Part shown: piece after piece, positions 56,781 through 64,000 of the stretch
How the letters are laid out: each line of letters begins with the position of its first letter
Position numbering within the stretch: the first letter of the stretch is position 1
Source: Thiohalophilus thiocyanatoxydans
GTDB taxonomy: Bacteria; Pseudomonadota; Gammaproteobacteria; UBA6429; Thiohalophilaceae
Direction of reading: 5' to 3'
Assembly: GCF_004366735.1 (NCBI RefSeq)
Contig: NZ_SOQX01000002.1
Coordinates: 372,001 to 436,000, forward strand
DNA: 64,000 nucleotides
Made by a program: the position numbers and the translations under genes
Notes under the pieces: generated by a model
Database searches by the model: none
What the model saw: only the letters and a program-made list of their open reading frames with translations
What the model was told of the DNA's origin: nothing

Positions 56781-57113
56781 ATGAGTGATCAAGAGCATAC
56801 CCGTGACAACCAGGATGAAGGGCTGGTCCTTGACGAGGCAAAACCCAAAGTCAAGCGCCCGCCAATGTATAAAGTTGTGCTGATTAATGACGACTACACT
56901 CCGATGGAGTTCGTTGTTCATGTATTGCAGGCATTTTTTGGCATGGATCGTGAAAAGGCGACCCATATCATGTTGAACGTCCATACCAAGGGCAAAGGCA
57001 TCTGCGGTATCTATCCCCGCGATGTTGCCGAAACCAAGGTGGAGCAGGTCAACGAGTATTCGAGGCAGAATGAGCATCCGCTACTTTGTACCCTCGAGTC
57101 GGATTCCGACTAA
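56781..57113 (+). CDS. clpS: ClpS, N-degron adaptor of ClpAP
   Basis: The 110-aa protein has an acidic N-terminal tail and the ClpS core ([35 protein letters not shown]). ClpS binds N-terminal Leu, Phe, Tyr or Trp and delivers the protein to ClpA. clpA follows 21 nt downstream. Confidence 0.97.
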   Translation: MSDQEHTRDNQDEGLVLDEAKPKVKRPPMYKVVLINDDYTPMEFVVHVLQAFFGMDREKATHIMLNVHTKGKGICGIYPRDVAETKVEQVNEYSRQNEHPLLCTLESDSD

Positions 57114-57134
57114 GCAGTAGGCGAGGAGGTCGTC

Positions 57135-59393
57135 ATGTTGAACAAGGACCTGGAAAAAACCCTGAACGAAGCGTTCAAACAGGCGCGGGAGCAGCACCAC
57201 GAATTTATGACCGTGGAGCACCTGCTTCTGGCGCTGCTGGACAATCCGTCCGCCATCGAGGTCCTCAAGGCCTGCGGCGCCAACATCGAGGCCTTGCGCA
57301 AGGACCTGGGTAAATTCCTCGACGAGACCACGCCGCTGCTGCCGCCCCATGACGACCGCGAGACCCAGCCCACCCTCGGCTTTCAGCGTGTGCTGCAACG
57401 GGCGGTGTTTCATGTGCAGTCTTCCGGCAAGCAGGAGGTCAGCGGGGCGAATGTCCTGGTGGCCATCTTCAGCGAGCAGGAATCCCAGGCCGTCTATTTT
57501 CTGAAAAAGCATGACGTCAATCGCCTGGAGGTGGTGAATTACCTCTCCCACGGCATCAGCAAGGTGCAGGACGAAGAGCAGGTGGATTCGGAAAACCTCG
57601 GCGACGAGGAAGGCGGCGACGATGCCAGCAATCCGCTCAAGCAGTTTACCGCCAATCTCAACGAGCTGGCCCGTCAGGGGCGGATCGATCCGCTGATCGG
57701 GCGCAAGAACGAACTGGAGCGCACCATTCAGGTGTTGTGCCGCCGGCGCAAGAACAATCCGCTGTTCGTCGGCGAGGCCGGAGTGGGCAAGACCGCGCTG
57801 GCCGAAGGGCTGGCCAAGAAGATCGTCGACGGCGAGGTCCCGGAGATTCTCCGCGACAGCACCATCTATTCACTGGACCTGGGTACCCTGCTGGCCGGGA
57901 CCAAATACCGGGGCGATTTTGAAAAGCGGCTCAAGGCCGTTCTCGCACAACTGCACAAACAGGAGGGCGCGGTGCTGTTCGTGGACGAGATCCACACCAT
58001 TATCGGCGCCGGCGCCGCCTCGGGCGGGGCGATGGACGCCTCCAACCTGATCAAACCGGTGCTGGCCTCCGGCGAGCTCAAATGCATCGGCTCCACCACC
58101 TATCAGGAATACCGCGGCATTTTCGAAAAGGATCGGGCCCTGTCCCGCCGGTTTCAGAAGATCGACGTCCCCGAGCCAACGGTGGAAGAGTGCGTGCAGA
58201 TCCTCGAAGGGCTCAAGTCGCGCTTCGAGGAGCACCACAGCGTGCGTTACACCCACCAGGGCCTGCGCCTGGCGGCGGAGCTGTCGGAGCGCTATATCAA
58301 CGATCGGCATCTGCCGGACAAGGCGATCGATGTGATCGACGAGGCCGGGGCCAATCAGCGCATGCAGGCCCCGTCCAAACGCAAGAAAACGATCGGCGTC
58401 AAAGAGATCGAGGCCATCGTGGCCAAGATCGCCCGGATTCCGCCCAAGACCGTCTCCTCCAGCGATATGGAGACCCTGCGCAACATGGAACGGGATCTCA
58501 AGCTGGTTATCTACGGTCAGGAAGAGGCGGTCGACAGTCTCTCGGCGGCGATCAAGCTCTCCCGGGCCGGCCTGGGCAACGAGAGCCGGCCCATCGGCTC
58601 GTTCCTGTTTTCCGGTCCGACCGGCGTGGGCAAGACCGAGGTGACCAAGCAGCTGTCGCGAATTCTCGGTATCGAGCTGATCCGCTTCGATATGTCCGAA
58701 TACATGGAACGGCACACCGTCTCCCGCTTGATCGGCGCCCCTCCGGGCTACGTCGGTTACGACCAGGGCGGCCTGCTGACCGAGGAGATCAACAAGCATC
58801 CGCATGCGGTCCTGCTGCTCGATGAGATCGAAAAGGCCCATCCCGATGTCTTCAACCTGCTGCTGCAGGTGATGGATCACGGTACGCTGACAGACAACAA
58901 CGGACGCAAGGCCGATTTTCGCAACGTGATCATCGTCATGACCACCAATGCCGGGGCCGAAAACCTGTCACGCAGTTCCATCGGCTTCACCAAGCAGGAT
59001 CACTCCAGCGACGCCATGGAGGCGATCAAGAAGACCTTTACCCCGGAATTCCGCAATCGCCTGGATGCGGTCATTCAGTTCAAGCAGCTGAGCCCGGACA
59101 TCATCAGCCAGGTGGTCGACAAGTTCATGTTCGAATTCGAGGCCCAGCTGGAAGAGAAGGGTGTGACGCTGGAAGTGGATGCCGAGGCCCGTACCTGGCT
59201 GGCCATGCGCGGCTACGATCCGACCATGGGCGCCCGGCCGATGGCGCGACTGATTCAGGAAAATATCAAGAAGCCGCTGGCCGAGGAGCTGCTGTTCGGC
59301 AAACTGGCCAACGGCGGGCACATCCGGATCAGCGTCGACAACGACGAACTGAGCTTCGAGATGGACAGCAAGGACGAGCTGGCCACTCAGTAA
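57135..59393 (+). CDS. clpA: ClpA, AAA+ unfoldase of ClpAP protease
   Basis: The 752-aa protein has two nucleotide-binding sites (GEAGVGKT about 212, GPTGVGKT about 493), an N-terminal Clp-N domain and the ClpP-docking loop as IGF (RSSIGFTKQ, about 613) where E. coli has IGL. It unfolds substrates for ClpP. A GAGGAGG ribosome site lies upstream. Confidence 0.97.
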   Translation: MLNKDLEKTLNEAFKQAREQHHEFMTVEHLLLALLDNPSAIEVLKACGANIEALRKDLGKFLDETTPLLPPHDDRETQPTLGFQRVLQRAVFHVQSSGKQEVSGANVLVAIFSEQESQAVYFLKKHDVNRLEVVNYLSHGISKVQDEEQVDSENLGDEEGGDDASNPLKQFTANLNELARQGRIDPLIGRKNELERTIQVLCRRRKNNPLFVGEAGVGKTALAEGLAKKIVDGEVPEILRDSTIYSLDLGTLLAGTKYRGDFEKRLKAVLAQLHKQEGAVLFVDEIHTIIGAGAASGGAMDASNLIKPVLASGELKCIGSTTYQEYRGIFEKDRALSRRFQKIDVPEPTVEECVQILEGLKSRFEEHHSVRYTHQGLRLAAELSERYINDRHLPDKAIDVIDEAGANQRMQAPSKRKKTIGVKEIEAIVAKIARIPPKTVSSSDMETLRNMERDLKLVIYGQEEAVDSLSAAIKLSRAGLGNESRPIGSFLFSGPTGVGKTEVTKQLSRILGIELIRFDMSEYMERHTVSRLIGAPPGYVGYDQGGLLTEEINKHPHAVLLLDEIEKAHPDVFNLLLQVMDHGTLTDNNGRKADFRNVIIVMTTNAGAENLSRSSIGFTKQDHSSDAMEAIKKTFTPEFRNRLDAVIQFKQLSPDIISQVVDKFMFEFEAQLEEKGVTLEVDAEARTWLAMRGYDPTMGARPMARLIQENIKKPLAEELLFGKLANGGHIRISVDNDELSFEMDSKDELATQ

Positions 59394-59704
59394 CAGGGGC
59401 TAGGTCCTAGAAGTAAGGTGTAGGCCGGACAAAGCGCGAGTGATGTCCGGCAATTCTGTAACAGGGGCCAGGTTCTAGATAAGAGGGGGCTGGTTTCCTG
59501 CTCGTAGGTCACGTTGGCGATAGCCTGCGTGACAAGGCTCGAGCCAGAGATGTAGGCCGGACATAGCGTGAGCGATGTCCGGCAATCTGCCCGATACCGC
59601 GGAGTTTATGCCCGAAGGGTGCTTTATCGGGCCTACAGGCTTATGAACAGGGGGTTGTTTTACTAGCGACTAGCACCTGGCCCCTGCCAGGCCGCAGGCC
59701 TGGC
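59394..59704. repeat. REP/BIME-like region bounded by inverted ends
   Basis: A first REP at 59420-59452 (GTAGGCCGGACAAAGCGC...) and a double REP at 59552-59636 lie inside outer ends CAGGGGCTAGGTCCTAG (59394-59410) and CTAGCACCTGGCCCCTG (59670-59686). The outer end is repeated at about 59463-59479. At 59687-59703 the perfect hairpin CCAGGCC-GCA-GGCCTGG touches the infA stop and may stop infA transcripts. Confidence 0.7.
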
Positions 59705-59923
<219 letters not shown>

Positions 59924-60058
59924 TCAGTAAATATTCTCACTCTCCCGAAACAGCGCGAATGATGCCTGATTCGGGACCAATTTTCAAAGTAAATACGTCG
60001 ATAGCGACGGATTCGACCGTTTCAAGGCCGGGGAGGGGGGACAGCGGTAGTGGGCGAC

Positions 60059-60295
60059 TCAGACCGCCACGGCGCGTCGCCAGTCTGTCGCGGTCCAGTA
60101 GACGTGGGGATGGACCAGTTCATCATCCAGCACGATCTCCATGCCCAGTAGCCGGGTAATCATGTCCAGATCGGGAATGGCCGCGAGATCCGCTTTTAAC
60201 CGGCCAAAATGCTGGTGATTCATGGTTAATACGTTGGGCCGAAAGCCCTGTTCAAGCTCGAACTTGTTCGCGAGGTGGTAGATGAAGCTCAACAC
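60059..60295 (-). CDS. 78-aa protein of unknown function (GTG start)
   Basis: The frame read from GTG 60295 (VLSFIYHLANKFELEQGFRPNVLTM...) has a perfect AGGAGGT ribosome site at 60301-60307, six bases before the start, which decides against longer readings. It has no cysteine or membrane segment. It lies between infA and bpt on the same strand. I do not recognise a family. Confidence 0.75.
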   Translation of the reverse strand: MLSFIYHLANKFELEQGFRPNVLTMNHQHFGRLKADLAAIPDLDMITRLLGMEIVLDDELVHPHVYWTATDWRRAVAV

Positions 60296-60438
60296 AAGGC
60301 ACCTCCTTCTGTTGGGAACCCGGCGTGCCTGTCTATTAAGACAACCCGATGACACGGGAGTTCAGATGGTCTTACCGCATATATCGACCGGCTGCGCTGT
60401 CGGCTTTAATTCGAGCTATCCGATTGATTAATTGAGGA

Positions 60439-61173
60439 TTAATCAGTGTCGAGGGTTCGCCACTGGTGGCCATCATACCCCTCCAGGGGCTGAAAACGGC
60501 GTTTGTAATTCATTTTTTCCGATTCGCCAATCCAGTAACCGAGATAGAGATAGGGCAGTTGACGTTCGCGGGCCAGTTCGATCTGCTGCAGGATGGCCTG
60601 CGTTCCCGGACCGCGTTGCGCGGCGTCGGGATCGAAAAAGGTATAGACCGCCGACAGGCCGTCCGCGAGTCGATCGGTTACCGCGACGGCCAGTAAGTGT
60701 TGTTCATCGCGAAGCTCCAGCAGTTCGGTACTGGCCCAGTAGGAGTCGAGCACCCGCATATAGGTATCGGGATCATCCTCGTCCATACCGCCTCCGGGGT
60801 GGCGGTGCTGCATATACCGGCGGTACAACGCATAGTGCTCATCGATAAACTCAACAGGACGTATCACCCGCTGCAGATCGTCATTGGCCCTGCGGGTACG
60901 GCGCTGGCTGCGCGTCGGTTGAAACTGTTCGACGGGAATCCGGACCGGCACACAGGCCCGGCAATTTCGGCAATGCGGGCGATAGATGTAATTGCCGCTG
61001 CGGCGAAAGCCGATGGTGGCGAGTACCGAATAGTGCTGTGGCGTCAACAGCAGGGAGGGATCGACGAAGATCGAGGTGGCCGTGCGACCGTCAAGATAGC
61101 TGCAGGGATGTTCCGGGCTGGCAAAAAACTGCAGCTCGTTCAGTAACGGGTGGAAGCTCTGGCGATCATTCAT
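60439..61173 (-). CDS. bpt: Bpt, aspartate/glutamate leucyl-tRNA-protein transferase
   Basis: The 244-aa protein has the ATE N-domain cysteines (IYRPHCRNCRACVPVRIP) and FDPDAAQRGPGTQAILQQIELAR. Bpt adds Leu to N-terminal Asp or Glu, creating substrates for ClpS-ClpAP. It lies with aat, clpS and clpA. Confidence 0.95.
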   Translation of the reverse strand: MNDRQSFHPLLNELQFFASPEHPCSYLDGRTATSIFVDPSLLLTPQHYSVLATIGFRRSGNYIYRPHCRNCRACVPVRIPVEQFQPTRSQRRTRRANDDLQRVIRPVEFIDEHYALYRRYMQHRHPGGGMDEDDPDTYMRVLDSYWASTELLELRDEQHLLAVAVTDRLADGLSAVYTFFDPDAAQRGPGTQAILQQIELARERQLPYLYLGYWIGESEKMNYKRRFQPLEGYDGHQWRTLDTD

Positions 61174-61284
61174 CAGAATTTACACGATTTGTCTGTGTTA
61201 AATAAGCGTTTCGAATACCAATACAGGTATGAGGCGTGGCAGTACCGATTAAAGTTAAAGTGAACGGGCATTCGGAACGCCTGG

Positions 61285-62022
61285 TTAAAAATCGGTGCGA
61301 CCGGTTTCCTGTAACAGCCTGATCCATTGTAAATCGGTTGTCCAGTGTTCGGCCACGAGCGGGGCACAATAGTCGTTCAAATAACGGGTGAATTCCCGCC
61401 GGGGAATCGTTCTGGCGCCCAGGCTGTTCAGGTGCGCGGTTTCCACCTGGCAATCGATCAATTGAAAATCCCACTGGCGCAGATGGGCTACCAGGGTGAC
61501 GAAGGCGACCTTGGAGGCATCGGTCATGCGCGCAAACATCGATTCGCCAAAGAAGACCTTGCCCAGCGCGACACCGTAGAGTCCGCCGACCAGTTTGTTC
61601 TGATACCAGGCTTCGACCGAATGGGCGTAACCCGCTTCATGCAGGCGTTGATAAGCCTGCTGCATTTCATCGGTGATCCAGGTGCCGTACTCATCGACGC
61701 GGGGTTCGGCGCATTGTTGTACCACATCAGAGAAGGCCGTATCGAAGGTAATCTGATAACGTTCTTTTTTGAGTGTTTTGCGCAGACTGCGGGCGATTTT
61801 CAGTTCTTCGGGGAACAGGACCGAGCGGGGATTCGGTGACCACCACAGGATCGGTTGTGCATCGCTGTACCAGGGAAAGATGCCGTGTCGATAGGCGCTC
61901 AGCAGGCGAGTCAGTGAGAGATCGCCACCGATGGCCAGCAAACCATCGGGATCGCGCAGGGCTTCCTCCACATCGGGAAACCAGTCGGGCTGGTGGGGCG
62001 GTAACCAGTAAGGCGCGCTCAT
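61285..62022 (-). CDS. aat: Aat, leucyl/phenylalanyl-tRNA-protein transferase
   Basis: The 245-aa protein has the Aat signature [23 protein letters not shown] and [18 protein letters not shown]. It adds Leu or Phe to N-terminal Lys or Arg, again for ClpS recognition. It starts 8 nt after the 382-aa gene. Confidence 0.97.
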   Translation of the reverse strand: MSAPYWLPPHQPDWFPDVEEALRDPDGLLAIGGDLSLTRLLSAYRHGIFPWYSDAQPILWWSPNPRSVLFPEELKIARSLRKTLKKERYQITFDTAFSDVVQQCAEPRVDEYGTWITDEMQQAYQRLHEAGYAHSVEAWYQNKLVGGLYGVALGKVFFGESMFARMTDASKVAFVTLVAHLRQWDFQLIDCQVETAHLNSLGARTIPRREFTRYLNDYCAPLVAEHWTTDLQWIRLLQETGRTDF

Positions 62023-62030
62023 GGTCGCAA

Positions 62031-63179
62031 TTAATCGGTTTGTTTAAAGGGTGAATGATCCTGCAATTCGTCGATGTAGTCTTCCACGGCCTCGCGCTCA
62101 TGATCAAGATAGCGGATCAGCCCCTCGCGGAACCCCTCATGGGCGATCCAGTGGGCCGACCAGGTCGGGGTCGGTAAAAATCCGCGACTGATCTTGTGTT
62201 CACCCTGGGCACCGGGCTCGAACCGTTGCAGTCCATGTTCGATACAGTAGTCGAGACCCTGGTAATAACAGGCTTCAAAATGGAGGCTGTGAAATTCCCG
62301 GTTGCAGCCCCAGTGCCGCCCATACAGGGTATCGCTGCCGCGGATATTGAACGCGGCTGCTACATATTCCCCCTGGTATCGGGCCATGACCACAACCACG
62401 TTATCCGGCATGCTCTGGCCGAGCTCCATAAAGAACTCGCGGGAGAGGGTGGGGATACCGCTTTTGCGTTCAAAGGTGGAGCGATAAAAGCGGTGATAAA
62501 TATCCCAGTGCTGTTCGCTCATCTCGTGACCATGGCGGATCTCGATCTCGACCCCCTGTTCGGCAACCATGCGTCGCTCGCGGCGGATTTTTTTGCGCTT
62601 TTGCTGGGTAAAATGGGACAGGTAATCGTCAAAATCGCGAAAGCCGTGATTCTGCCAGTGGAACTGGCAATCCAGGCGCATCAGATAGCGTGAATCATTT
62701 TGAAACTGTCGCGTATCGCGTTCGTCGGTAAACAGCCAGTGCAGGGATGACATGCCGCTCTGTTGCGCATGGGCCGTTGCCGCATCGATTAGCTGTGAGG
62801 CATACGTTGCATAGTCCCTGTCCGGCCGCACCAGCAGACGCGGCCCGGTCGCCGGGGTGTAGGGGATGGCAACGACCAGCTTGGGATAATAGCGCAGCCC
62901 GGCCCGGTGCCAGGCATCGGCCCAGGCCCAGTCAAACACAAACTCGCCGTAGGAGTTGTCCTTGATATACATCGGCGCGGCGGCCACCGGGACGCCGTCT
63001 TCCTCGATCAGCACATATTGCGGATACCAGCCGTACAACTCACCGACCGCGTTATGCTTCTCCAGCGCGCGCAGAAATTCATACCGCACAAATGGAAAAC
63101 GCCCGTCAGAGAGGGCGTTCCATTGCTCGGCGGAAACCTCGGCGAGACTTTCCAGTATCCGGATTGTCATGTCATTCAT
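62031..63179 (-). CDS. GNAT/FemAB-like acyltransferase (PF04339 type)
   Basis: The 382-aa protein begins [21 protein letters not shown] and has the family segments [21 protein letters not shown] and [21 protein letters not shown] of the cytoplasmic proteins described as peptidoglycan-biosynthesis/recognition related. The substrate is unknown. It is the first gene of a unit with aat and, perhaps, bpt. Confidence 0.85.
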   Translation of the reverse strand: MNDMTIRILESLAEVSAEQWNALSDGRFPFVRYEFLRALEKHNAVGELYGWYPQYVLIEEDGVPVAAAPMYIKDNSYGEFVFDWAWADAWHRAGLRYYPKLVVAIPYTPATGPRLLVRPDRDYATYASQLIDAATAHAQQSGMSSLHWLFTDERDTRQFQNDSRYLMRLDCQFHWQNHGFRDFDDYLSHFTQQKRKKIRRERRMVAEQGVEIEIRHGHEMSEQHWDIYHRFYRSTFERKSGIPTLSREFFMELGQSMPDNVVVVMARYQGEYVAAAFNIRGSDTLYGRHWGCNREFHSLHFEACYYQGLDYCIEHGLQRFEPGAQGEHKISRGFLPTPTWSAHWIAHEGFREGLIRYLDHEREAVEDYIDELQDHSPFKQTD

Positions 63180-63203
63180 TTTTTGAGTTCAATGGGAATA
63201 TAT

Positions 63204-63363
63204 CGCAGAGGACGCGGAGGCGCAGAGTCGCGGAGTTTTATTAATTTGTACAAATTATTGCTGTCTGTCGACATCATTGAACTGCTTTGTTTACAGAATA
63301 TGTGCTGAACAGATTTAACAAAATGTTTTCTCTGCGTCTCCGCGCCTCCGCGTCCTCCGCGTT
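63204..63363. repeat. GCGGAG-type long inverted repeat
   Basis: The left arm 63204-63235 (CGCAGAGGACGCGGAGG...) pairs with the right arm 63329-63363 (...CGCGTCCTCCGCGTT); the centre is about 93 bp and AT-rich. It separates trxB from the downstream acyltransferase gene. Confidence 0.8.
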
Positions 63364-63390
63364 ATTTCCCAGAGCGTCAGCTATTGCCCG

Positions 63391-64000
<610 letters not shown>

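Noticed and set aside
59394-59704. tRNA-Ser gene expected between clpA and infA as in E. coli
   Set aside because: No cloverleaf or CCA-ending acceptor stem could be found; the gap is made of REP-like repeats.

Overview
The window comes from a sulfur-oxidising gammaproteobacterium. The evidence is a complete oxidative-type (reverse) dissimilatory sulfite reductase operon, read leftwards from about 12.9 kb to 0.07 kb in the order dsrABEFHCMKLJOPNR. This is the gene order I know from Allochromatium vinosum and relatives. The gammaproteobacterial placement is supported by the 42.0-64 kb housekeeping block (roxA, purB, hflD, mnmA, nudJ, rluE, icd, cspD-like, clpS, clpA, infA, bpt, aat, trxB), which from memory keeps nearly the same order in Pseudomonas. 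No photosynthesis genes are visible, so a chemolithotrophic member of the Chromatiales or a related order is likely; the genus cannot be named from this sequence.

Layout. (1) 0.07-12.9 kb, minus strand: the dsr operon. It encodes the siroheme sulfite reductase (DsrAB), the sulfur-transfer chain DsrEFH to DsrC, the membrane complex DsrMKJOP, the NAD(P)H:acceptor oxidoreductase DsrL, and the accessory proteins DsrN and DsrR. (2) 13.4-16.2 kb, plus strand, divergent from dsrA: a TauD-like dioxygenase, a 63-aa unknown, an orphan Cas6/Cmx6-like RNA-binding-fold protein, a cysteine-less DsrC paralogue (RspA type) and a 69-aa unknown. This is the most unusual part of the window. (3) 16.4-25.2 kb: iron-dependent hydroxylases, an outer-membrane porin-like protein with an orphan periplasmic binding protein, several unrecognised conserved-looking proteins, a Sel1-repeat protein, and many repeats. 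(4) 25.4-29.8 kb, plus strand: MoxR ATPase, HExxH/VWA protein, a DsrS-like protein, an unknown and a glutaredoxin, packed like an operon. (5) 29.9-32.2 kb: egtB-egtD for ergothioneine. (6) 32.4-38.2 kb, minus strand: a Mrp Na+/H+ antiporter operon with a fused MrpAB subunit, which suits a saline or alkaline habitat. (7) 38.3-63.2 kb: a mostly minus-strand housekeeping block, interrupted by acnA and a GGDEF/EAL regulator, and ending in the N-degron proteolysis genes clpS, clpA, bpt and aat; trxB runs off the right edge.

How the genes fit together. DsrEFH and DsrC deliver persulfide sulfur to DsrAB. Sulfite is made in the cytoplasm, and electrons leave through DsrMKJOP and DsrL. The regions flanking dsr carry paralogues (RspA) and detached members (DsrS) of the same sulfur system, mixed with proteins of unknown role. 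Thiol chemistry is also represented by glutaredoxin, ergothioneine synthesis and thioredoxin reductase.

The intergenic DNA is full of repeats: long inverted repeats built on a GCGGAG motif, REP/BIME-like palindromes, a three-unit composite tandem array, a nested 127-bp palindrome, and a tandem duplication that copied the 3' end of hflD. I found no tRNA, rRNA, CRISPR array, transposase gene or phage gene.
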